Source: Leptolyngbya sp. Cla-17
GTDB lineage: Bacteria; Cyanobacteriota; Cyanobacteriia; Leptolyngbyales; Leptolyngbyaceae
NCBI RefSeq assembly: GCF_016807185.1
Contig: NZ_JAEVYN010000003.1
Span: forward strand, 186,001-250,000
Direction: 5' to 3'
DNA length: 64,000 nt
The notes under the pieces are model-generated. The model saw only the letters and a program-made list of their open reading frames with translations. It did no database searches and was not told the DNA's origin. Below, piece after piece: positions 53,932-62,408 of this stretch. Made by a program: the position numbers and the translations under genes. How positions within the stretch are numbered: position 1 is the stretch's first letter; each line of letters starts with the position of its first letter.

Positions 53932-55668
53932 TTGAATCGTTATCTTTTCGCTGTTCTCATCCTTGGCTTATTACCAGCAGGCGTTCCCGCTAACGCTCAA
54001 GTTCCCAATGTGACACCCCAACTGCCATCTCCTGTTCTACCCAGACCGATTCCAACACCAGATCTGCCGCGACCTACTCCGCGATCCCCTCCTCTCGATC
54101 AATCGCCCCAGCTACTCTTACCATCAGAGCCACTAGAATCTCAAGACACTATTGAAGTTGCTCGATTTGAGTACCAGGGCAACACGATAGTGAGCGATCA
54201 AGATCTTGATGCCATCACCGCTCCCTTTAGGGGTCGGCGAATCACCTTCTCTGAGTTATTCAAGGTTCGCTCTGCCATCACCCAACTTTATGTTGACCGG
54301 GGATACATTACCTCTGCCGCCTTGATCCCAATTGAAGGAAATGAGGCGGTTGAGATACAAGGTGGTGTGGTGACCATCCAGATTATTGAAGGGAAACTAG
54401 AGCGCATTGATATTACGGACAGCAATTATCCCAACGGGGGAACGGCTTCGCACCGTTTGGCGAAATACATCAGACCAAGACTGGAGACTGCTGCTAATCC
54501 AATCTTGAATGAGAAGAAACTACTCGAAGCATTGCGGCTGCTTCAGTTAGATCCACTCATTCTGTCGATTTCTGGAAAGTTGGAATCTGGTAGCCAGACA
54601 GGTTTGAGTGTTTTGACCATCAACCTGGAACCTGCTCCAACGTTCAGAGCCGCAGCAGAACTCAATAATCGGCGCTCTCCGACGGTTGGGACGCTTGAGC
54701 GGCGGGTTCAGCTAACGCAAGCAAATTTGCTAGGACTAGGAGATGGGCTGCAAATCGGCTATGCCAATACCAATGGCAGTAACGAAGTTGATATTGACTA
54801 TACCATTCCGGTCAGCCTGCGTAATGCAACCGTTTCTTTTCGATACAGCACCCTTTTCAGTCGGGTGATTGAGGAACCGTTTGATGATTTTGACATTCAA
54901 GGAAATTCACGCATATATGAATTAACCTTCCGTCAACCTATCATCAGAACCGCCACGGCTCAGTCATTCAAAGAGTTCGCGATCGGCATTACGGCTTCTC
55001 GTTTGGAGAGCGACACCTCACTTTTAGGCGTAGACTTTCCCCTTTCTGCTGGAGCGGATGACAGTGGCAAGACGCGCATCTCAGCGCTACGAGTATTTCA
55101 GGAATATACTCAGCGGAGCAATCGTCAGGTTTTACTTGTGCGATCGCAGTTCAGTTTTGGGCTAGATGTTCTGGGTGCGACAACCAACTCCTCTCCACCA
55201 GATAGCCGCTTTTTTGTTTGGCGAGGACAGGTCGCATTCTTGCAACGATTAGGGTCACGTCCTTATCTGCTGCTCCGCTCGGATCTTCAGTTAGCCGATC
55301 GCCCATTAGTGCCTTTAGAGCAGTTCAGCATTGGAGGTCTTTCTACAGTTCGAGGTTATCGGCAAGATGCCCTACTTGGAGATAGTGGTGTTGTGGGATC
55401 GATCGAATTGCATTATCCAGCTGTTTCAACTCGAACGATGGAATTACAACTAATTCCATTTTTGGATGTTGGGTATGTGTGGAGTAACCAGAACATTGAA
55501 TTTGACCGAAACACGCTAGCGTCTTTAGGGCTAGGTGTTCAATGGACCTGGGGAAACTTGATTGTCAATCTCAGCTACGGAGTTCCTTTGATTCCTATTC
55601 CTCGAATTGGAGACACGTTGCAGGAAAACGGATTGAATGCCTCCATCAAATATATTTGGGCTTTTTAA
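53932..55668 (+). CDS. Two-partner secretion transporter (TpsB, ShlB/FhaC-type)
   Basis: The start is probably the TTG at 53932, giving MNRYLFAVLILGLLPAGVPA with cleavage after ANA and a 578-residue protein. A Pro-rich linker leads to POTRA domains (about 70-235; FEYQGNTIVSDQDLDAIT, VRSAITQLYVDRGYI), then a 16-strand-type beta barrel ending in an aromatic residue (IKYIWAF). The GGLSTVRGYR segment corresponds to the conserved barrel loop motif VRGY. It exports the TpsA protein encoded nearby. Its stop overlaps the stop of the convergent next gene. Confidence 0.9.
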   Translation: MNRYLFAVLILGLLPAGVPANAQVPNVTPQLPSPVLPRPIPTPDLPRPTPRSPPLDQSPQLLLPSEPLESQDTIEVARFEYQGNTIVSDQDLDAITAPFRGRRITFSELFKVRSAITQLYVDRGYITSAALIPIEGNEAVEIQGGVVTIQIIEGKLERIDITDSNYPNGGTASHRLAKYIRPRLETAANPILNEKKLLEALRLLQLDPLILSISGKLESGSQTGLSVLTINLEPAPTFRAAAELNNRRSPTVGTLERRVQLTQANLLGLGDGLQIGYANTNGSNEVDIDYTIPVSLRNATVSFRYSTLFSRVIEEPFDDFDIQGNSRIYELTFRQPIIRTATAQSFKEFAIGITASRLESDTSLLGVDFPLSAGADDSGKTRISALRVFQEYTQRSNRQVLLVRSQFSFGLDVLGATTNSSPPDSRFFVWRGQVAFLQRLGSRPYLLLRSDLQLADRPLVPLEQFSIGGLSTVRGYRQDALLGDSGVVGSIELHYPAVSTRTMELQLIPFLDVGYVWSNQNIEFDRNTLASLGLGVQWTWGNLIVNLSYGVPLIPIPRIGDTLQENGLNASIKYIWAF

Positions 55669-56330
55669 GACTTCACCCAAATGCCTTCAGTCTGGTAAAA
55701 GTCGCCCCGTTGTTCAATCCCATAGCCTCCGAGCAGCAGTGCCAACCAAATTTCAATAAACGGCATCTGGAGCGATCTCTGAAGTTCCAACAGAGAAACT
55801 TCCCTGTTCTGATGCTCTTTCATCCATTGCGAGATTTTCCCAATCCAGGCAGAAATATCTTCATCATGGGCAATGGCAAGCGCATCTTGCTGGACTTGTT
55901 CTTGCTCCATTTGGGCTAAAAACTCTAGCAGGTTGCTCTGATCAACGACACTTACAAGGGAATCTGATGGCGAAGGGTTCTCTTGCCATGATGGAGCAGC
56001 TTCTAGAACTTCATCCAGATTCAACGTCATGCTTTGCCGCAAAACTTCATGCAGCAACTCAGCCGTCAGAATCGGCTCACCTTGGGCAGGATTGTACTTA
56101 TCCTCCCACTCTTCTAGCAGACCATTAGCGCGGGAGGCATAAATATCAACGAGTTGAGCCAGAATCGTACCGGCGACCTGCAACTGAGAATCTTGAGGTA
56201 AACCAACGAGCAATTGCTCTAGTCCATGCAGGAGTTGATGTAAATTGGCAGAACTCGGATCAGCGATCGCCTGCTGCATCGCCAACTCCAAATCCAGTTC
56301 TATCGGTTCTACTGGCATCGACTCAGCCAA
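55665..56330 (-). CDS. Hypothetical acidic helical protein (221 residues)
   Basis: The protein is acidic and almost wholly helical, with a closing conserved-looking segment SLQMPFIEIWLALLLGGYGI then QRGDFYQTEGIW. No signal or true membrane segment. It follows the 243-residue gene by 9 bases and is likely co-transcribed from the promoter at 57072-57117. It resembles unknown plasmid proteins near partition genes; no function can be given. Confidence 0.7.
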   Translation of the reverse strand: MAESMPVEPIELDLELAMQQAIADPSSANLHQLLHGLEQLLVGLPQDSQLQVAGTILAQLVDIYASRANGLLEEWEDKYNPAQGEPILTAELLHEVLRQSMTLNLDEVLEAAPSWQENPSPSDSLVSVVDQSNLLEFLAQMEQEQVQQDALAIAHDEDISAWIGKISQWMKEHQNREVSLLELQRSLQMPFIEIWLALLLGGYGIEQRGDFYQTEGIWVKS

Positions 56331-56339
56331 GGAATTGCT

Positions 56340-57071
56340 TCATGGTACGGGAACTGTAAGCTTCAATGGACAGGGAATAACGGGGCAGTTCTGAACCGGA
56401 ACTTCCTTAACCACATCCTCAAACTTAGTGACTGCAAACTGCTGATTCAAGGATGTTAGAAGTTGTTTAATGTAGTCGGCTACTTTATCGGCTCTCATTC
56501 CCATACAGTGTACAGGCTTGACTTCGGCAATTTTTTGACTTCCTTTCCAGACCTCCGCTGCCACAGCATGAACTGGGGTATTGGGAGATTGGCGGTATAG
56601 GACGAGAATGGCAGCGGGAGTGGTCGGTGGTAGAGGTGGATCAATCTCAAGGACCTCAAGCGCCGGATGGGTAACCTGCAGATTCGGCTTCCGGACATTA
56701 TTCCGCCCTTTGCGACTCTTATCATCCCAGCGGCGATACTGGGACTGCTCAGTTTTCCGAATTTGAGCTTTGATGCATTCAATTCGTTGTTCAAGCTGCT
56801 GCACTTGTCTACCACGATCGCAGGCTACCTGATACTGAGCAATTTTCTCGACTGGAATGTAAAGGCTTTTTTTGCCATTGGGGAGGAGTTTGCCTCTGCC
56901 TGCCCGCAGTCTTGCATATTTACAAGTTTCCTTAGCAGCGGTAGAGGCTGAACCCCCCGCAGGCGATCGCTCAATTCGGACTCCGATGAGGTAGTCCCCC
57001 ATTCCTTTGAGCGTTTCCAGCTCCGCTTCTAGGGCTGACATCTGGGTTTTCAAATCCCTATCTACTGACAT
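56340..57071 (-). CDS. Hypothetical basic coiled-coil protein, possible DNA binder
   Basis: The 243-residue protein has an N-terminal coiled coil, a basic middle (KYARLRAGRGKLLPNGKKSL, then further Lys/Arg up to 125) and a globular C-terminal domain (LVLYRQSPNTPVHAVAAEVW, CMGMRADKVADYIKQLL). The start codon directly abuts a perfect 17-bp inverted repeat, suggesting autoregulation. The basic region would suit nucleic acid binding, but no named fold is recognised. It sits upstream of the ParAB operon in the same orientation. Confidence 0.68.
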   Translation of the reverse strand: MSVDRDLKTQMSALEAELETLKGMGDYLIGVRIERSPAGGSASTAAKETCKYARLRAGRGKLLPNGKKSLYIPVEKIAQYQVACDRGRQVQQLEQRIECIKAQIRKTEQSQYRRWDDKSRKGRNNVRKPNLQVTHPALEVLEIDPPLPPTTPAAILVLYRQSPNTPVHAVAAEVWKGSQKIAEVKPVHCMGMRADKVADYIKQLLTSLNQQFAVTKFEDVVKEVPVQNCPVIPCPLKLTVPVP

Positions 57072-57117
57072 GGTATTCGTGTTACTTTCTATCTTGAATT
57101 AAAGTAACACGAATACC
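57072..57117. promoter_or_regulatory. Perfect 17-bp inverted repeat at a gene start
   Basis: GGTATTCGTGTTACTTT (57072-57088) and its exact complement AAAGTAACACGAATACC (57101-57117) flank a 12-base spacer. The repeat ends one base from the ATG of the 243-residue gene. As DNA it is a strong operator candidate; as RNA it would fold over the ribosome-binding region. It lacks a T-run on the coding side and so is not a typical terminator. Confidence 0.8.
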
Positions 57118-57221
57118 TGCTTGAGTTAGCCTCCAGACAAACTCATCTTTCTGCTCCAGCAGCGCCTAAATAACTGCCAGTCCTTTTTTGAGTGCGCTCT
57201 TAGCACCAGTCAGAATCCAAG

Positions 57222-58433
57222 CTATTTGCCATCAAGAAGCTGGTCAATTTTCCGAATACGTTCTTGTAAAGACTCTCGGATGCTTTTTAATTGATCAGGT
57301 TTGAATTCATCTAGCTTAATGTTCTGGATTTGCTTGACCGTCTTTAACGATTTTTCTGCGATCGGGTCTGGTTGTTGCGCTGTGGGGTTGTGGTCCTGAA
57401 TTGTTTTTCGGATGAGGTCGTTTGTTTCTTTTTCAGTAAGTTCTTGCTCTGCAATGCGATAAGCAAGTTGTGAGCGAACTTGTTTAGCATCCGCTTCATT
57501 GGTGGTTAGAGCCTCAGCAGTCAATTTATTCACAGCCATGATTTTCCCAGAACTAAGTCCTGTTTCTTGAACCACAGCTTTCAAATCGTCAGTTACCGAA
57601 AGGAGTGGAAAGACATTCGCTGAAATTGAAGCTGGGTTGAATTGGCGATCAAGTAATATTTCCAGAATATCTCTGCCTTCTGATGTCTCTAGTCCAAGAC
57701 TGTCGAGCCACTCTCTTTGCTGTTCGATTGGCTTATTTACCATCTTGGTTAATTCCTTCAATTTGCCAAATTTCCTGATTTGATAAATGACGTTGTTGAG
57801 GGTTCTAGGAAAGTCAATCTGCTTTTCCTTCAGGTGGGGATGGCGGCTATAGATAATACGAATGAGTCCATTTGCGACATCTAAGTCGTGAAGTTTTTCA
57901 GTATCTTTTCCTGTGACAAACTGTTGTTCAAAACGAGTCGCATCGTCTAAAGACTCATGGTGCGGAAGAAGTACTGCACGCAGAGTGGCTAAACCAGCCT
58001 TTGGTCCTGATAGCCGTCGAACGGCTCCATCAAATAACCGATATCTACCATTCTCTTGAGGATTGAGAATGATTGGAGAAATTTGTCCATTTCGCTTTAA
58101 ACTCTCTGTTCGTTCTTCAATCAGCGCGCGCGGGAAAATGGTTCTTGGTTGATTTGGATCAGGATCAATGAGATCTATTTCAACAATATGCTCACCGCCA
58201 ACAGCGGCTAATTGCTTAGTCAAATCCTGAATCTGTTGTTCTAAAAACTCTTTTTCTTGGTCGGTGCTTGCTTGTTGTCTAAGCTCAATCACTTCACGCT
58301 CAAGGTCTTGGATTTTTTGATTCAACTCCTCATTGAAAGCAGTTGTTGGAGCGACTGTTTGCGTAATTGGAGAAGAAGAAAATCCAGATGCATTTTGGCG
58401 AATTAGATCGGTTAGGTTACGCTTTTGTGCCAT
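57222..58433 (-). CDS. parB: ParB-family partition protein
   Basis: I start at ATG 58433 (MAQKRNLTDLIRQ, 403 residues), which overlaps the parA stop by one base. An N-terminal part and coiled coil (about 30-85) precede the ParB/Srx domain: IDLIDPDPNQPRTIF, SLKRNGQISPIILNP and YRLFDGAVRRLSGPKAGL. A helical region with likely helix-turn-helix follows, and a C-terminal helical dimer region ends the protein. It binds parS-like sites and works with ParA. The usual GERR of ParB reads GAVRR here. Confidence 0.88.
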   Translation of the reverse strand: MAQKRNLTDLIRQNASGFSSSPITQTVAPTTAFNEELNQKIQDLEREVIELRQQASTDQEKEFLEQQIQDLTKQLAAVGGEHIVEIDLIDPDPNQPRTIFPRALIEERTESLKRNGQISPIILNPQENGRYRLFDGAVRRLSGPKAGLATLRAVLLPHHESLDDATRFEQQFVTGKDTEKLHDLDVANGLIRIIYSRHPHLKEKQIDFPRTLNNVIYQIRKFGKLKELTKMVNKPIEQQREWLDSLGLETSEGRDILEILLDRQFNPASISANVFPLLSVTDDLKAVVQETGLSSGKIMAVNKLTAEALTTNEADAKQVRSQLAYRIAEQELTEKETNDLIRKTIQDHNPTAQQPDPIAEKSLKTVKQIQNIKLDEFKPDQLKSIRESLQERIRKIDQLLDGK

Positions 58434-59062
58434 TAGTTCCACTCCTTCAATTCGGTCAATTCTTTTACAAGTCTTCGGTAATCTGAAGCAGCTTCTGTCC
58501 CGTTCTTCCCTTTCCATTGAATAATGGGAAGCCCATCGAGAGGGGCACGTTCATGAGCTTTGTAGGCTCTAATGAAAGTGTTAAAGACAGGCACTCCAGC
58601 TTCCATAAAGGTGTTTTGAGCTGCCACTGCTTCATTTATGCTACGAGGATCAACTTTTGTGAGACAGACTCGATGCGGAACTCCTACTGGATGGATAGCA
58701 AGTTGAATGGTTGTAATTAAAGCTTGTATATCCAGAGGGGCTGGAGGGGTCGGGAGAACAATGTAATCTCCAGTATGGATAAGCGTTGTGAATGTTTTGC
58801 TATCCAGGTGAGGTGGGGTATCACAAACAATCAAATCATAGTCCTCGACTGTTTTTAAGTGCTTCAGGACATCAGGATCAGTTTCTGTTGCAATTTCAAA
58901 GTTCTGATTTCCCTGTTGCGCCCACCATGTTGCACTTTCTTGGGAATCTGAATCGACTAAAAGCACACGGCTTTTTTCGGCAAAGACGGCTGCAATATTA
59001 AAAGATGTAGTGGTTTTGCCCACTCCTCCCTTACCGTTCAAAATAACCAGGATCTTACCCAT
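58433..59062 (-). CDS. parA: ParA-family partition ATPase
   Basis: I start at ATG 59062 (MGKILVILNGKGGVGKTTT, 209 residues), leaving the palindromes at 59112 outside the gene. The deviant Walker A KGGVGKT is at residues 11-17, Walker A' LLVDSDSQESATWW follows, and the Walker B equivalent is LIVCDTPPHLDS. Small ParA proteins without an N-terminal DNA-binding domain belong to type Ib systems, in which ParB, not ParA, represses the operon. It is translationally coupled to ParB. Confidence 0.93.
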   Translation of the reverse strand: MGKILVILNGKGGVGKTTTSFNIAAVFAEKSRVLLVDSDSQESATWWAQQGNQNFEIATETDPDVLKHLKTVEDYDLIVCDTPPHLDSKTFTTLIHTGDYIVLPTPPAPLDIQALITTIQLAIHPVGVPHRVCLTKVDPRSINEAVAAQNTFMEAGVPVFNTFIRAYKAHERAPLDGLPIIQWKGKNGTEAASDYRRLVKELTELKEWN

Positions 59063-59111
59063 TAAATTCCTCGTAAAGCTTGCTGCGTCTATATTTGAGG
59101 AGCTAGACAGC

Positions 59112-59166
59112 ATTTACAATCTCAAGATTGTAAATATCTGCATTGAAAGTTGCAATCTTGAGATTG
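59112..59166. promoter_or_regulatory. Two palindromic sites upstream of parA (candidate operator/parS)
   Basis: A 24-bp palindrome with perfect 11-bp arms, ATTTACAATCT and AGATTGTAAAT around CA, spans 59112-59135. A second, CAATCT-TG-AGATTG, lies at 59153-59166 and is again followed by TAAATATC. The pair just ahead of parA suits ParB binding sites that act as operator and/or centromere. Confidence 0.7.
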
Positions 59167-59793
59167 TAAATATCGTAATCCCTTTCTTGAGCTTTGAGCC
59201 ATCAAACTTCTAAATGTGGGTTCTTGTTTTTAAACTCGATATTCGTTAAATCTAATTGAAATTCCTTTTTCGGAAAAGATGAAGTAGTACAATCGCTCTA
59301 AATATAAATAGTGTGAATCAGAATTTCGCAGGCTATTTATTATCTTCTGAAAGGCAGTGTTGGAGACATTTTTGCGAATCAAGAGACTGAGATAAGCTGA
59401 GTCTGGGGCTGAAAACAGGTAGAAAGTTGAAATATCCATATAAAGCCGTCTTTTCCTGCTTCATCTGATTTTCCCTTTGATACCAGTCTTGGCTTAAGCC
59501 AGTTTGTTAGAAATCTCTCTGCGATCTTCTGATGCTTCGGGTAAGGGGCAAAACTTCCTGTAGATATTGTTTGGGCGTGGAAAATCTTGCTCTTAGTCAG
59601 TTCTCCCTGGTTCAAGATGGTAGATGGCAAAATTTTTAACTTGAATTTCTGATGTATATAAAAGTCTGTGAAGCACGCCTGTTTAGCTGTAACAGTTTGC
59701 AGAACCTTGCTGAGATAGAAGTTACGCTCTGATATAGCAAGTGCATCAACATCTAGACACTACCCTTGGTATAGCATAGCGATCGCGAAACCC
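59167..59793. other. Gene-poor interval between parA and the DUF4114 gene
   Basis: This AT-rich stretch shows no gene I can support. Two minus-strand ORFs of 69 and 83 codons (59230-59439, 59379-59630) overlap each other and lack clear ribosome sites or families; they may be remnants. A 12-bp palindrome TGGCTTAAGCCA lies at 59490-59501. Base composition appears to change towards higher GC after about 59.8 kb. Confidence 0.45.
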
Positions 59794-60831
59794 CTAAAAA
59801 AACAATCTATTGAAATGGCTAAGAGGGTACATGAGGTTCGCTAAACGTCTTGGATTAGTGGTGCGCCAATCATGGTTGTGCTCAATTACCTGATCCAGAT
59901 GTGCCGCCTCACCCGTCGCGCCCCGCACCTGGAAGACCGCATCGTTGTAATCCAGATCGGTCTTCCCATCTACCCGCAAATCCTCAAACACAAAGGTATT
60001 GCTATCCCCGGTGATATCGGCAATCTGCCCCGTGTGGAACGCACTCTCTGGGTTCGCCGAAGCCATAGAAAACAGCGGGCGGTGATCACCGCCAATCCTA
60101 GGATCAGCCAGCGCATCCTTAATCTCGCCGTTGGGAACCAGCATGAAACCTACAGTGTCGCCCGATCTCATCTGGAACGATCGCACTCCCTGATAGTCTC
60201 CTGAATTCAGGTCGCCTTCTCCCATCAGGGCACTATGGAATCTTGCCCCTTCTGTGGCATCTGAAATCACAATGTGACCGAGGTCAGAATTGCTGAGGGC
60301 ACGGTGAGCAGCTTCGTGGATGAACTCCTGCGATCCGGGTTCAAACCGTTCCATTCCACTCAGACTAAAGACTGCAAGTTCTCCCTGGTAGCCGCCGCCA
60401 TCAAACAGGTAGTCGATGTCTACCGTGCCGGATTCGCCTACGGTGAAGAACCCAGAATCAAATAGGGGTGACTCAAGACTGGGAGGGGCGGTCAGGAAGT
60501 CTAGGGACTGATGCTGAAGATCGGTAGCTGCGTGAATCTCTGGGATTGGAGCCGCGACTTCGACTGCCGCAGTGTGGGCATTAGTAAGTGCATGAGAGTC
60601 AGCGGAGTGATGATCTGGGAGATCGATTGTGGGAAGCGGATGATCGGGGAGGTGCACGATCGCCAGATCCGGTGTGCCTTCTATGCCGTCGATCCCGACA
60701 GTGGGAGTGAGAATGGGTTCCAGAATAAAGCTAGATTGGGCTGAAGCAGCTTGCGGCGATTGAGGGACATGAGGCTGACGGTTCCGCTTAAATAGACGCA
60801 TAATTCTTTTGACTCGCAATGAGTTGAACAT
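59794..60831 (-). CDS. DUF4114 domain protein
   Basis: The ORF is 345 residues from ATG 60831, or 335 from ATG 60801 (MRLFKRNRQP). After a Pro/Ala-rich N-terminus of about 140 residues comes VDIDYLFDGGGYQGELAVFS, then MLVPNGEIKDAL and TFVFEDLRVDGKTDLDYNDA; the (D)YND acidic motif is characteristic of DUF4114, probably a calcium-binding beta domain of cyanobacterial surface proteins. The closing residues (RRLANLMYPLSHFNRLFF) follow the domain and may be unrelated read-through. No signal peptide is seen. Function unknown. Confidence 0.8.
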   Translation of the reverse strand: MFNSLRVKRIMRLFKRNRQPHVPQSPQAASAQSSFILEPILTPTVGIDGIEGTPDLAIVHLPDHPLPTIDLPDHHSADSHALTNAHTAAVEVAAPIPEIHAATDLQHQSLDFLTAPPSLESPLFDSGFFTVGESGTVDIDYLFDGGGYQGELAVFSLSGMERFEPGSQEFIHEAAHRALSNSDLGHIVISDATEGARFHSALMGEGDLNSGDYQGVRSFQMRSGDTVGFMLVPNGEIKDALADPRIGGDHRPLFSMASANPESAFHTGQIADITGDSNTFVFEDLRVDGKTDLDYNDAVFQVRGATGEAAHLDQVIEHNHDWRTTNPRRLANLMYPLSHFNRLFF

Positions 60832-61083
60832 TGAGAAGCTGCCTGAACAACCTCTGTATTCTTCTCGGCAATTTTTTCTAGAAATTACGCGCTACTTGAC
60901 TATTTTTTCTTCACCCTGCGCTTTATCGCATTTTCTTTGCCTTGAACCGTTAGGGCTACCCATCCACTTGATACAGTTGACCCAAAACCATTGCCATAGA
61001 ACTCTCCCGATTGCTTTAACTCAACCCCATGATCGCAAGCTGAGAGACTGGCAACTGTAAGTAATCCCCAGTCCCTCAAGAAA
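60832..61083. other. Non-coding interval
   Basis: No gene, hairpin or repeat is supported here. A short plus-strand ORF at 60809-61060 has no ribosome site and an unlikely composition. Confidence 0.4.
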
Positions 61084-61239
61084 CTACGCTCCCTCTACCA
61101 ATTTGAAAATCTGTTGCCGCTCTTCAGGGCTGAGATGCCGTAGATTTTCCACCAGAGTCAGGACGTTTGGTTTGGTAAATTCCTTCTCCGGCAGTTCCTC
61201 TAAGCACTGGACGCGATGAAGGCGGCATTGGCAAAGCTA
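61084..61239 (-). pseudogene. Remnant of the C-terminal end of a small protein
   Basis: The minus strand encodes EELPEKEFTKPNVLTLVENL then RHLSPEERQQIFKLVEGA and a stop at 61084. This looks like the end of a small helical cyanobacterial protein. Upstream, the reading frame soon meets a stop and runs into a 56-bp tandem repeat that breaks the frame. No start codon or ribosome site remains, so it is judged a fragment. The identity of the parent family is not clear. Confidence 0.45.
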
Positions 61240-61299
61240 GCTTCCGGCGGTTCCTCTAAGCACTGGACGGGATGGAGGCAGCATTGGCAAAGCTAGCTA
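61188..61299. repeat. Two-copy tandem repeat, 56-bp unit
   Basis: Unit one begins CCGGCAGTTCCTCTAAGCAC at 61188 and unit two CCGGCGGTTCCTCTAAGCAC at 61244; they differ at only about four positions through GCATTGGCAAAGCTAGCT. The unit length is not a multiple of three, so it disrupts any reading frame. Confidence 0.8.
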
Positions 61300-61305
61300 G
61301 GGGAG

Positions 61306-61584
61306 CTGACAGTACGCATGGACAAACACCAGCGCTAGGGTCATACTCTGACGCTCAAGGTCAAATATGCCGATTATGAGCAGATCACCCGCGCTCAGAC
61401 AGTGGCATGGCTATTGCGGGATGCCACAACGCTCTCCAGCATGGGAAAGGACTTGCTGCGGTCACACCTTGAACCAACCAGGAAAGTGAGATTGCTGGGG
61501 CTAACAGTGTCTAATCTGGGCGAACCGACTGCATTACTACGCTACACTCAGTTGAGTCTGCACTTGCCGCCGTCTTGTCAGTAG
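61306..61584 (+). pseudogene. DinB (DNA polymerase IV) C-terminal fragment
   Basis: The plus strand reads ELTVRMDKHQR, a TAG stop, then GHTLTLKVKYADYEQITRAQ and later TRKVRLLGLTVSNLGEP. This is the little-finger domain of Y-family polymerase IV (typical RTLTLKVKFADFQQ.TRS and VRLLGLTVS). The catalytic N-terminal three quarters are missing, a stop interrupts the fragment and there is no start codon. It is a relic, perhaps of a chromosomal gene cut by an insertion or deletion. Confidence 0.75.
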
Positions 61585-61724
61585 CCCACTAAGACAAGCC
61601 AACCTGAGTCTGTCTACCGCCACCAACTTAGCCTCTGATCCAAAACACACGGCAGAGCGACAGGAAGGGGCACTCGCTGTCGTAGGAGCCAGTGCAAGCA
61701 TCATAGAGCTTTAGGAGTAACTTC

Positions 61725-62270
61725 ATGCCTCCCGCTACCGCTGCCAATGGCTGGATCAATACACTGGAGTCTGATCACCCAGACGTACTTGCCAAGGCAC
61801 ACCAAATCATGGCAAGCATTCACTACTGCACCCTCTCTACTTGTTCTGCCGATGGTTTGCCCTGGGTCTCGCCTGTCTTCTTCGCTTATGACGCAAACTG
61901 GCACCTCTACTGGTCTTCAACTATCGCTGCCCAGCACTCCCAAAATCTCGACCACAACCAGGGGCGAGCTGCGATCGCCATCTATGACTCCAGCGTGAGT
62001 GAGGGCAGTGGCAAAGGGTTGTACTTGAGCGGTAGCGCTGCTGAAGTCGAGCCAGACCGGGTGCTGTCCAGCATGAAACTGCTGTTTAAGCGTGCTGGCA
62101 GAGACCCTAAGCGCACCCCACAAGACTACTTGGAGGCATCCCCTCGCCGCATCTATCGGTTCCAACCGCAGGCAGTCTGGATCAGTGGTGAACGACTGGC
62201 GATCGGGAATCAACTGGTCGATACCAAAGTCCGGCTCCATCTCAGAACGGTGCTTGGACAGCAGGTGTAG
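61725..62270 (+). CDS. Pyridoxamine 5'-phosphate oxidase-like FMN-binding protein
   Basis: The 181-residue protein has the split-barrel pattern of the PNPOx-like family: HYCTLSTCSADGLPWVSPVF, HLYWSSTIAAQHSQNL and RAAIAIYDSS. Such proteins bind FMN or F420 and act as small oxidoreductases; true PNPO motifs for PLP synthesis are not evident. It is cytosolic. A strong palindrome follows its stop as a likely terminator. The gene looks chromosomal in kind. Confidence 0.85.
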   Translation: MPPATAANGWINTLESDHPDVLAKAHQIMASIHYCTLSTCSADGLPWVSPVFFAYDANWHLYWSSTIAAQHSQNLDHNQGRAAIAIYDSSVSEGSGKGLYLSGSAAEVEPDRVLSSMKLLFKRAGRDPKRTPQDYLEASPRRIYRFQPQAVWISGERLAIGNQLVDTKVRLHLRTVLGQQV

Positions 62271-62303
62271 AAGTGCCCCCTTAGCGGTAAGGCGTATGCT
62301 AGA

Positions 62304-62337
62304 GCCAAAGCGCCTGTGAATTCACAGGCGCTTTGGC
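62304..62337. terminator. Perfect 34-bp palindrome, likely bidirectional terminator
   Basis: GCCAAAGCGCCTGTGAA and its exact complement TTCACAGGCGCTTTGGC are adjacent, giving a GC-rich hairpin flanked by A/T pairs between convergent genes. There is no long U-tract, so termination efficiency is uncertain. Confidence 0.7.
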
Positions 62338-62408
62338 ATCGGCACGTTTAGAGCCGTCATCCCGCCCCTAGCCACGGTTATGGCAGCAGCGCTTCTTAGT
62401 CTTAACGG

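Noticed and set aside
57072..57117. Rho-independent terminator
   Set aside because: No T-run on the transcribed side and it abuts a start codon, so an operator or leader hairpin is more likely.
59230..59630. Two overlapping small minus-strand ORFs
   Set aside because: No ribosome site, no family, AT-rich interval; reported only as possible remnants.
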